Shown here: positions 1-6,344 of the stretch, piece by piece | How positions within the stretch are numbered: the first letter of the stretch is position 1 | Layout of the letters: each line of letters starts with the position of its first letter | NCBI GenBank assembly: GCA_001778355.1 | Contig: MFGS01000024.1 | Coordinates: 1 to 10,336 of the forward strand | Direction of reading: 5' to 3' | DNA from: Candidatus Firestonebacteria bacterium RIFOXYA2_FULL_40_8 | Lineage (GTDB): Bacteria > Oederibacteriota > D2-FULL-39-29 | Length of the DNA: 10,336 nucleotides | Made by a program: the position numbers and the translations under genes | Notes under the pieces: generated by a model | Database searches by the model: none | Seen by the model: only the letters and a program-made list of their open reading frames with translations | Told to the model about the DNA's origin: nothing

Positions 1-1044
1 GTTAGTCACGGTATTACTTATCTGTTTCATTTTGCTTATAGTTTCTTTTGTGGTCTGACTGCCGCGCTCCGCTATTGTAGTAGCTAAAGAAGTTTTATCC
101 GCCTGTGTTTGCGCCCTTTGCGCAACGGCTGAAACCGAATTTGCCATGGTGTCGATTACCTGTGTGGTTTTCTCTATCTGTTTTCTTTGTACAAAAGTAG
201 CTCTTGCGATTCCCTGTACGGAGGTGCTTACATTAAGCGAAGAGAAATTAAGCTCTTCCGAGACTGCGGAAAGTTCAAGAGAGTATTTCGAAATATGCTG
301 AGAAGTATTTCTGAGTTCTATCACAATCTTAGCCAGGTTCTGTACCAGCATATTAAAAGCCTTGGAAAGCTCCGCTATTTCATCGCTCCCTGAAGTATCA
401 ACACCCTGGGTAAGGTCGCCCTTTGAAGAGTTCATTGACATAGTCGTAAGCCTGTTTATGGGTCCGACCATAGAACCGGAGATCCTGAAAGAAAAACTCA
501 TTATAATAAGTAAGATACCGCCTATCGCGGAAAAGACAATTATTTTTGCGAATTCCATGCTTTTATCAAAATCTTTTTCGTCATTTTTAATAAGTTCTTT
601 TACCCTGGGTGCCATGTCATCGCTCGCCAGGATTGCTTTACTGACCTCAAGCTCGTCGTAACTTTTTGAAAGTTTCTTAAGAGAAGTTTCCAGCTCCGTA
701 CAGCGCGCGAGCGCGTCTTCAACCTTGGCGGCATCCGACGGTTTGCCGGTTTTTAAAATGGCCGTTCTTCTGGCAATCAGTATCTCCTTGAAAAAAGTTG
801 TTTCATCTTTGGCTCCGGTTTTGGCGGTATTTATTAATTTGCCGTCCCTGTTGTCTTTGTAGTTCCTGAGTTTGAGCTGTACATCTTTAAAAGCCAGAAG
901 TGCTTCGTTATCTTCTTTGACCTTCTTCACGTTTTCCGTTATCAAATAGTCGTAGTACTTGAAGGTTCCGAGCATTGCGGCAGCGACAAGCGTAAAGCTT
1001 AAGATGGACATCAGTAATATTTTCTTGCCGATATTTAAAGCCAT
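1..1044 (-). CDS. Methyl-accepting chemotaxis protein, 3' end cut by window edge
   Basis: This is a membrane chemoreceptor that would sense a stimulus and control CheA through CheW. The 348 codons in the window begin MALNIGKKILL. A first membrane helix lies at about residues 9-29, a small, helix-rich periplasmic domain of about 135 residues follows, and a second helix lies at about 166-188. A HAMP domain spans about 190-243 (GPINRLT, then GSDEIAELSKAFNML), followed by the start of the coiled-coil signalling domain. The CheA-contacting hairpin tip and the end of the protein lie outside the window. The ATG at 1044-1042 overlaps the cheA stop by one base (TAATG), with AAGGAG at 1060-1055, so translation is probably coupled. 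The ligand cannot be told from the sequence. The architecture is clear; only the C-terminal part is unseen. Confidence 0.93.
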   Translation of the reverse strand, partial: MALNIGKKILLMSILSFTLVAAAMLGTFKYYDYLITENVKKVKEDNEALLAFKDVQLKLRNYKDNRDGKLINTAKTGAKDETTFFKEILIARRTAILKTGKPSDAAKVEDALARCTELETSLKKLSKSYDELEVSKAILASDDMAPRVKELIKNDEKDFDKSMEFAKIIVFSAIGGILLIIMSFSFRISGSMVGPINRLTTMSMNSSKGDLTQGVDTSGSDEIAELSKAFNMLVQNLAKIVIELRNTSQHISKYSLELSAVSEELNFSSLNVSTSVQGIARATFVQRKQIEKTTQVIDTMANSVSAVAQRAQTQADKTSLATTIAERGSQTTKETISKMKQISNTVTN

Positions 1045-2648
1045 TATTTTACGTCTCCTTCTTCCAGTATGGTGTTAACATCCAATATCAGCGCCACTTG
1101 ACCGTCACTCAGTATTGTCGCGCCTGAAAAATATTTAAGCGTTTTAAGATTATTGTTAATCGGCTTTACCACTATTTCATGCTGGGTTTTTATTTTATTT
1201 ATTTCCAGTCCGAAAAGTTTTCCGTGATATTCGGTTATAATTATTTCTCTGTCCCGTTTGACTTCATCCTCTGTTGACAGTAGAAGTTTTTTTAATTTAA
1301 TCACCGGAACAGCTTTGCCTCTGTACTCGATAGAGCCGTTCGTGTTATCCCCTGCCGAAAGAACTTCTTTAACGGCCGAAAAAGGGAGAGCGTAAGCTTC
1401 TCCATGTATGTCAACGATCAACGCCTGGATTATGGCAAGCGTAAGCGGTACTTTAATTTCAAATCTGCTGCCTTTATTCGGTTCTGTTGACATTGTGAAA
1501 ATACCGTTTAAGCTTTCGACTTTTGTTTTCACTACATCAAGTCCGACGCCTCTTCCGGAGGTGCTGTCGGCCTGCTCCACTGTCGAAAACCCCGGTTTTG
1601 TCAAAAATGCGTAGGCTTGTTTGTCCGTAAGTCCCGGGAGTTCCTCTTCTTTTATGAGGCCTCTTTTTAAAGCGGTTTTTTTAATATTTTCCGCGTCCAG
1701 ACCTGCTCCGTCATCTGTCACTTCAATAAGCACATGATTTTCAAGCTTTTTCGCTGTCAGACGGATAGTTCCTACAGGTTCTTTTCCTCCGGCTTTTCTT
1801 TTTTCCGGAGTTTCAATACCGTGATAAACACAGTTACGGAGGATATGTATAAGCGGTTCATAAAGTTCGTCCAGAATTCCCCGATCCAGTCCGATATCAC
1901 TGCCTTCTACTATGAAATTAACTTCTTTTTTTTGGGTCCGCATCGTATCACGGACTAACCTGGGGTAACGGCTGAAAATATAGTCAGCCGGCACTATCCT
2001 GGTTTTTAAAATAGTATTTTCAAGTTCGGACATTATTTTATTTGTATTGTAGAGGGAGTTGGAAAGTTCCGCATCATCTGATTTTGAAATCAGGTCCTGT
2101 AAACGGTTCTTGCTGATGATCATTTCCCCTGTGAGATTTATAAGTTCATCCAGTACTTTTAGATCTATTCTAAGCGAAGCCGGTTTGACCAGCTCATCTT
2201 TGCCGGTAGAGTTTTCCTTTCTTCCGGAGGAAGGGAGAATAGTCTTATCCTCGCAAGCTGCGCCGTCTTTATTTGTGCATTCTTTTATCTCGGCAAGTAA
2301 CGGTTCAAGAGAGACATTTCCGTCAATACGTTTTTCAAGTCCGCACACAAGTGTGTCTATCATATCAATACCCTTGAAAAGCGCGTTGATAATCTCCGGG
2401 GTCAAAGGGTGGCTGCCTTTTCTTACCAGATCCATAACACTCTCGAGTTCATGAGAAACCTTGGTGATCTTTTCAAAGCCCATGGTAGCGGACATACCCT
2501 TAATGTTGTGCATGTACCTGAAGCATTCATTTACGAGGTCGGAATTTTTCGGTTCTTTCTCAATAGAAAGCATCACCTTGTTAAGGCTGCCGATTATTTC
2601 GCGGCTTTCGTTTATGAATATTTCACGGTATTGATCCAGCTCTGACAC
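1044..2648 (-). CDS. cheA: Chemotaxis histidine kinase CheA, short form without a P2 domain
   Basis: CheA phosphorylates itself on a histidine and passes the phosphate to CheY in the receptor array. Numbered from the GTG start, the protein has 534 residues. The HPt domain (1-105) has the phospho-acceptor His47 in RYMHNIKGMSATMGF. A linker of about 35 residues (125-158) stands where CheY-binding P2 is often found. The dimerisation domain begins near 160 (LRIDLKVLDELINLTGEM). The ATPase domain has the N box HILRNCVYHGIE (268-279), DDGAGLD (312-318) and SGRGVGLD (364-371). A CheW-like P5 domain ends the protein. At about 534 residues it is shorter than the 650-residue enterobacterial form. I chose GTG at 2648-2646 because GAGG lies four bases upstream and the protein then starts SELDQYREIF; a TTG at 2660-2658 is in frame but has no ribosome site. 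In the N box, the Asp usually before HGIE is Tyr. Confidence 0.96.
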   Translation of the reverse strand: MSELDQYREIFINESREIIGSLNKVMLSIEKEPKNSDLVNECFRYMHNIKGMSATMGFEKITKVSHELESVMDLVRKGSHPLTPEIINALFKGIDMIDTLVCGLEKRIDGNVSLEPLLAEIKECTNKDGAACEDKTILPSSGRKENSTGKDELVKPASLRIDLKVLDELINLTGEMIISKNRLQDLISKSDDAELSNSLYNTNKIMSELENTILKTRIVPADYIFSRYPRLVRDTMRTQKKEVNFIVEGSDIGLDRGILDELYEPLIHILRNCVYHGIETPEKRKAGGKEPVGTIRLTAKKLENHVLIEVTDDGAGLDAENIKKTALKRGLIKEEELPGLTDKQAYAFLTKPGFSTVEQADSTSGRGVGLDVVKTKVESLNGIFTMSTEPNKGSRFEIKVPLTLAIIQALIVDIHGEAYALPFSAVKEVLSAGDNTNGSIEYRGKAVPVIKLKKLLLSTEDEVKRDREIIITEYHGKLFGLEINKIKTQHEIVVKPINNNLKTLKYFSGATILSDGQVALILDVNTILEEGDVK

Positions 2649-2691
2649 ATTACCTCGCAATAAAGAAAATAAAATTGTTTATGGCGAATAT

Positions 2692-2733
2692 GCTGCAGAA
2701 AATTACGGAGGTAACTCCGTTTCTGAATGCAGC
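2692..2733. repeat. Hairpin copy 1 in the cheY-cheA gap
   Basis: The core is ACGGAG (2705-2710), loop GTAA (2711-2714) and CTCCGT (2715-2720), a perfect six-base stem. Outer pairs CAGAA (2696-2700) with TTCTG (2721-2725) and GCTGCA (2692-2697) with TGCAGC (2728-2733) can extend it with small bulges. In the transcribed (minus) strand the loop is UUAC. There is no T run after it, so it does not look like an intrinsic terminator. It resembles the hairpin at 2762-2791 and may be a repetitive extragenic palindrome or an RNA processing or stability element. Confidence 0.6.
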
Positions 2734-2761
2734 ATGAATAATAAATTGAATTCCACTCGCC

Positions 2762-2791
2762 GAAACTTCGGACGTAAGTCCGCAGAGTTTC
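2762..2791. repeat. Hairpin copy 2, abutting the cheY stop codon
   Basis: GAAACT (2762-2767) pairs with AGTTTC (2786-2791), and CGGAC (2769-2773) pairs with GTCCG (2778-2782) around a GTAA loop (2774-2777). The structure overlaps the cheY stop codon (2792-2790, minus strand). Its core matches the hairpin at 2705-2720 except for one stem position, where G-C in one copy is C-G in the other, so pairing is kept. No T run follows on the minus strand, so a classic terminator is unlikely; a 3'-end stabiliser or a mobile palindrome are alternatives. Confidence 0.6.
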
Positions 2792-3158
2792 ATTTTTTGG
2801 TTTCTTTTAAAACCCTATCCACGGTCTCAAGTACTTTTTCTCCCTGAAAAGGTTTTACAATGAAGGCTTTGGCTCCGCTTTGCATGGCTTCTTCTACCAG
2901 GAGTTCCTGTCCCATCGCCGAAACCATTATTACTTTTGCCGCGGGATCAAATTTCACTATTTCTTTCACCGCATCAATTCCGTTTTGCACGGGCATTATC
3001 ATATCTATTGTTACCAGGTCGGGTTTGAGCTTCTTATATTTTTCCACCGCTTCCTGTCCGTTCGTGCCTTCATCTGCGATTTCGTGCTTAGCTCTTAAAA
3101 TGTCCTTGAGCATTAACCGCATAAATGAAGAATCGTCGACTACCAGAATCTTACTCAT
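2790..3158 (-). CDS. cheY: Single-domain response regulator CheY
   Basis: This is a 122-residue stand-alone receiver domain that would take phosphate from CheA and signal to a motility or envelope machine. All key residues are present: acidic pair Asp8-Asp9, phospho-acceptor Asp52 in VTIDMIMP, Ser80 in MVSAMG as the switch Ser/Thr, Phe99 at the usual aromatic switch position, and Lys102 in VKPF. There is no output domain. The ATG overlaps the cheW stop by four bases (ATGA at 3158-3155), with AGGAGGA just upstream (3168-3162), which implies coupled translation. The gap to cheA that follows is 141 bases and holds two hairpins. Its target is unknown: in flagella CheY binds FliM, and no FliM is in this window. 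The sequence alone does not exclude another single-receiver regulator, but the neighbours favour CheY. Confidence 0.95.
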   Translation of the reverse strand: MSKILVVDDSSFMRLMLKDILRAKHEIADEGTNGQEAVEKYKKLKPDLVTIDMIMPVQNGIDAVKEIVKFDPAAKVIMVSAMGQELLVEEAMQSGAKAFIVKPFQGEKVLETVDRVLKETKK

Positions 3159-3565
3159 GTTTCCTCCTGTGAAATCTTCCCCGGATTTAATACTTCTATT
3201 TCCTCGCCTTTGTAGGAGGCAATAAAAGCAAACATACCGTATGACTTTTTAATGGCCTCTTTATTGATATATGCTACTTCGAAAACTCTTGATACCGCAA
3301 GGCCGAACTTTTCTTTATTATTTTTTACCACAATAATTCTGTTTTTTCTATCCTTATCTTCCGGAATCTCTAGAATTTTAGGCAGGTCAAAGACCCCGAT
3401 TATTTGCCCGCGGTAATTTGTAATTCCTGTGATTCTTTCTGAAGAACCCGGAAGACGAGTTATGGCCTGGTAAGGAATTATCTCAAGAAGAGAGTTGATG
3501 TCTATAAAGTATTTGCTGCCGGCGACCGAAAAAAGAAGTAAAGAAAACTGCTTTTCCTGTGTCAT
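3155..3565 (-). CDS. cheW: Chemotaxis coupling protein CheW
   Basis: CheW is the cytoplasmic adaptor that joins MCP tips to CheA. At 136 residues it is close to the usual size of about 140-165. It begins with the typical strand (FSLLLFSVAGSKYFIDINSLLEII), then has RLPGSSERITGITNYRGQIIGVFDL, which matches the family signature of a Pro-Gly followed by an NxRG(x)I(I/V) segment. The centre (RIIVVKNNKEKFGLAVSRVFEV) is the usual second half of the fold. It is the first gene of the leftward operon. The ATG at 3565-3563 has AAAGGA seven bases upstream (3578-3573). A putative promoter lies about 120 bases upstream. Its stop overlaps the cheY start (ATGA). Nothing is abnormal in it. Confidence 0.95.
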   Translation of the reverse strand: MTQEKQFSLLLFSVAGSKYFIDINSLLEIIPYQAITRLPGSSERITGITNYRGQIIGVFDLPKILEIPEDKDRKNRIIVVKNNKEKFGLAVSRVFEVAYINKEAIKKSYGMFAFIASYKGEEIEVLNPGKISQEET

Positions 3566-3687
3566 TTACCTGTCCTTTCGAACAACCTTAATTTACTTTT
3601 ATATGTTCGTCCGCCGATCTTTTGAAGAGATTCCAAAACTAAAGGATTTCACTGATAAAAACTATAGAAACAGCTGTTAACCCTTAA

Positions 3688-3716
3688 AGTATACAATAAA
3701 AACATATAAAAATCAA
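3688..3716 (-). promoter_or_regulatory. Putative sigma-70 type promoter of the che operon
   Basis: Read on the minus strand, TTGATT (3716-3711) and TATACT (3693-3688) are separated by 17 bases. They match the -35 and -10 consensus at four and five of six positions. Transcription would start near 3681, giving a leader of about 115 bases before cheW. It is the best candidate I see upstream of cheW, but it is prediction only. Confidence 0.55.
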
Positions 3717-3860
3717 TGGATTTCGATGAAAATATGCTGATTCGTCAAATATATCCCTAATGCATAAGGAGTTATGAAAATAATAACAATTGCAGTTTAA
3801 CAACATATTCTTATTCCTTTACTACCAGAACAATTTTCCTTAAATTAGTGCATATAAAAC

Positions 3861-3889
3861 TTGACAAATGTCCATTATTTATATATAAT
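3861..3889 (+). promoter_or_regulatory. Perfect consensus sigma-70 promoter of the rightward operon
   Basis: TTGACA (3861-3866) and TATAAT (3884-3889) are both exact consensus hexamers with the optimal 17-base spacer. Transcription would start near 3896, leaving a leader of about 60 bases before the TTG start at 3958. Such a perfect promoter suggests strong basal expression by the housekeeping sigma factor rather than a flagellar sigma-28 or sigma-54 regulon. Confidence 0.85.
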
Positions 3890-3957
3890 TTAGTAAGCTC
3901 GTGCGTATTTTTAAGCTTTTTCAGCGGAAGTGAAAAAAGAGGCAAAAGGAGCGTGTT

Positions 3958-4758
3958 TTGTACAAAAGTTATTGGGGTGTAAATGTAAAACCTTTTGAAA
4001 ACACCCTTGATATTAAAATGTTCTATGCCTCTCCCATGCATGAAGAAGCTCTAATGCGTATGCTCTATGTAATATCCGAGCGCCAGGGGGCGGCGATGCT
4101 CACCGGTGATTACGGAAGCGGTAAGACCATACTTACCAGGATTCTTGCAACGCAATTAAATTCCAATCAAAACAAATTTGTATTTATTACCAATCCTCAG
4201 CTGACTTCTATTGAAATGATAAAAGAAATAGCGCGGCAGGTTGCTGTGGTGGACAAGCTTCCAACGGAAAAAAGCGATCTTTTGAACATTCTCCGTGAGG
4301 TTTTTAAAAGAAATATAGAAATAGGGCGGAATACCGTAGTAGTCGTTGACGACGCCCAGCTGGTTAAAGATAATGAAACACTGGAAGAGCTCCGGCTTCT
4401 TCTTTCCCTTCAGCCGTCAGACAAATTTTATGTGACTTTGGTTCTTGTAGGTCAGACTGAGCTTCGGGAAAAGATCAACAGGATTCCGCAGTTAAAACAG
4501 CGCCTGGCAATGCAATATCATCTGGATGCGCTTACTGAACAGGAAACGGGAGAGTATATCCTGCACCGTTTGAAAGTGGCGGGGCGGACGGATCCGCTCT
4601 TTACTAACCTTGCAATTAAGGCGATTTTTGACCAGACGCGCGGGGTTCCGAGAGAGATTAATAATGTTTGTAACTGGGCCCTGCTTGCCGGGTTCTCAAA
4701 GAAACTGGATACTATTAATAAAGATGTGATAGAAAATGTGGTTAAGGAGATGGTCTGA
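3958..4758 (+). CDS. ExeA/GspA-type AAA+ ATPase, without a peptidoglycan-binding domain
   Basis: This is a 266-residue cytoplasmic P-loop ATPase of the ExeA/GspA (also MshM-like) family, which drives assembly of envelope secretion or pilus rings. The N-terminus YWGVNVKPFENTLDIKMFYAS is the family hallmark. Walker A is GDYGSGKT (50-57). Walker B is VVVVDDAQ (127-134), with DD where DE is usual. The segment LVGQTELREKI (164-174) is at the sensor-1 position, and a GVPREINNVCNWAL motif follows in the lid. It stops after the ATPase module, whereas Aeromonas ExeA continues into a membrane helix and peptidoglycan-binding domain. The start is TTG with AAAGGAG six bases upstream (3945-3951); no better start is seen. 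It leads the operon, and its stop abuts or overlaps the next gene. Relatedness to transposition ATPases (TniB/IstB) was considered, but no transposase is nearby. Confidence 0.88.
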   Translation: MYKSYWGVNVKPFENTLDIKMFYASPMHEEALMRMLYVISERQGAAMLTGDYGSGKTILTRILATQLNSNQNKFVFITNPQLTSIEMIKEIARQVAVVDKLPTEKSDLLNILREVFKRNIEIGRNTVVVVDDAQLVKDNETLEELRLLLSLQPSDKFYVTLVLVGQTELREKINRIPQLKQRLAMQYHLDALTEQETGEYILHRLKVAGRTDPLFTNLAIKAIFDQTRGVPREINNVCNWALLAGFSKKLDTINKDVIENVVKEMV

Positions 4759-6344
4759 TCAGGAAACTTGTTCTACTCCTTTTAATAGCAAGTGTTGCTT
4801 TTGCCGGAGGAGGAAATTTATCCGGCGGTTCAGATACGTCTGCGCTGGAATTTAAACTGCTCTATGAGAAAGAGATCAAAAACCGGGTAAACGGGTTGCT
4901 GGAAAAAATAGTCGGCGAAAAAAAATATTATGCCGAGGCCTCAGTGGAAATAAGCGCTACCACCGAGCAGGTTACTTCCCAGACCTCAAAGACTGACCCG
5001 GCCGAGAAGATAGATCCGACGATTTGGCAGTTGTTCGGAGAGAATACTTCAAAAGTAGAGCAAAAGATCACAGAGAGCAAGCATAAGCTGACGGGTGTTT
5101 CCATTACTGTGATTCTTGACGAAAGTGTGGATGCAAAAACAGTTACAGAGGTAAAAGATTCCATACTCGGGATTTTTAAAGGCCTAAAAGAGAATAGTTT
5201 GTACATAAAAAAAATAAAATTTGCCGGCAGTGGTTGGGCCTTGTTCTTTGAAGAGCGAAAAGTATTTCTGGTACTGCTGTTTACGGCGCTTATGTTCCTC
5301 GGTTTTATATTCGGACCGCTAAGAAGCTTTATGAGAAAGATAGGAACCGGACGCTCCGGTTCGAAAGTAATAGATATTAAGATGGGAAATGAAGGTTTGG
5401 CAGCGGGTTTTGGAAGAAATGAAGGGCCGGGAAGTGTTGTTATAGAAAGCGGGAATAAAGGACTGGTGCAGTCCGTCCCTGATAAGGCTGAAATAGAAGA
5501 GCGCCCGTTTGCCTTTATTAGCAGGGACAATTTAAAGAACCTGGCTATAATAATTCAAAACGAGTCGCCGGATGTAATTTCGCTGATTCTTTCATATCTT
5601 AAGGAAGAAGATGCGGCGCTGATAGTCGGTTACTTTGACCCTGAAATAAAAGCCAGAGTGGCGCTTTCGATGCTGGAAGTAAAACAGACGAATAAAGAGA
5701 GCGTTAGGCAGGCCGAAGGCCGTGTAAAAGACAAACTGGACTTTCTGGTGGGCGGTATTGACAAATTCACCGGAATACTTGAAAAGATGGATGCCGAAAC
5801 CAGGGACAGTATTCTGTCGGCGCTTTTTCAAGACAGCCCGGAGGTTGCGGACAGGTTTAAGAATTCAATATTCACTTTTGATTCGATAGCGGAACTTCCT
5901 GATGAGGCTTTACAGATGGCTTTGAATGAAATACAGCCGGACCTTCTGGCAAGGGCTCTGAGCGGCGCTTCAAACATAATACATGCAAAATTTAACAGTA
6001 ATCTTTCGGAAGGAAAAAGAGCTCGGCTGAAAGAAGAGATTGAACTTACGGGTTATATAACCCCGATAGCTGTAGAGAAGGACCGGGGAAAGATCGTCAA
6101 ACTGTTCCGTACTCTGGAGAGCGAAGGGAAACTGGTTCTTCCCGTAAAAGATAAGACGCTCTCTAAAATCACGGGGTCGAAGGCCGGAAAAGGAAGCGAT
6201 CCTCTTCGTGAAGGCGAAGAAAGAGTGGACTTGAGTTATTATCAGGATAAAGACGACGGTAAAATGATGTCACTTCGGAAAATATTTAAAGGAAAAAAGC
6301 TGGATGGTTCAACGGAAAAACCCGTTGGCCCGGAGAAAAAATGA
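4755..6344 (+). CDS. FliF-FliG fusion protein, first paralogue, with a non-canonical start
   Basis: The protein joins a FliF-type ring-building domain to FliG-type rotor domains. Numbered from CTG 4755 (529 residues), it has a signal peptide (1-17, cleavage after VAFA), a periplasmic domain (18-169) like the C-terminal part of FliF (YEKEIKNRVNGLLEKIVG, then VSITVILDES and YIKKIKFA), a membrane helix (170-190), a linker of about 60 residues, and FliG middle and C-terminal domains from about 253 to 460 (SPDVISLILSYLKEEDAA, LVGGIDKFTGILEKMD, FTFDSIAELPDEALQ). FliF RBM1 and RBM2 and the FliG N-terminal domain are absent. It is clearly homologous to the next gene along its length. AAGGAG at 4744-4749 precedes CTG 4755 and ATC 4758; the frame is closed by TAA at 4743-4745, and the first conventional start (TTG 4896) would delete the signal peptide. 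The ATC may be an ATG in truth. Its stop overlaps the next ATG (ATGA). Confidence 0.85.
   Translation: MIRKLVLLLLIASVAFAGGGNLSGGSDTSALEFKLLYEKEIKNRVNGLLEKIVGEKKYYAEASVEISATTEQVTSQTSKTDPAEKIDPTIWQLFGENTSKVEQKITESKHKLTGVSITVILDESVDAKTVTEVKDSILGIFKGLKENSLYIKKIKFAGSGWALFFEERKVFLVLLFTALMFLGFIFGPLRSFMRKIGTGRSGSKVIDIKMGNEGLAAGFGRNEGPGSVVIESGNKGLVQSVPDKAEIEERPFAFISRDNLKNLAIIIQNESPDVISLILSYLKEEDAALIVGYFDPEIKARVALSMLEVKQTNKESVRQAEGRVKDKLDFLVGGIDKFTGILEKMDAETRDSILSALFQDSPEVADRFKNSIFTFDSIAELPDEALQMALNEIQPDLLARALSGASNIIHAKFNSNLSEGKRARLKEEIELTGYITPIAVEKDRGKIVKLFRTLESEGKLVLPVKDKTLSKITGSKAGKGSDPLREGEERVDLSYYQDKDDGKMMSLRKIFKGKKLDGSTEKPVGPEKK

Larger units (their letters stand above)
3566..3957. promoter_or_regulatory. 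Divergent control region between the che operon and the ATPase-ring operon
   Basis: This 392-base AT-rich stretch has no credible gene. It holds a leftward promoter (3688-3716), a rightward consensus promoter (3861-3889), and the two ribosome binding sites at its ends. A small palindrome CATAA-GGAG-TTATG lies at 3763-3776 between the promoters and could be an operator, although it is short. The central part (about 3720-3860) is otherwise unassigned. The arrangement places the two operons back to back and would allow joint regulation. Confidence 0.7.

Noticed and set aside
1400..2650. Open frames on the plus strand opposite cheA
   Set aside because: They lie wholly within a well-supported cheA, have no recognisable domains and no good ribosome sites.
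3774..3800. Possible eight-codon leader peptide (ATG to TAA) with AAGGAG just before it
   Set aside because: The ribosome site is only two bases from the ATG, the peptide has no regulatory codon run or attenuator after it, and it lies upstream of the rightward promoter.
3958..4758. Transposition ATPase (TniB or IstB type)
   Set aside because: The N-terminal YWGVNVKPFENT motif and coupling to envelope ring genes fit ExeA/GspA better, and no transposase or terminal inverted repeats are seen.
4928..5530. 200-codon open frame on the minus strand opposite the first fusion gene
   Set aside because: The predicted protein is Ser/Pro/Phe-rich low complexity, typical of the antisense of a charged coding region, and the plus frame has clear FliF-type homology.
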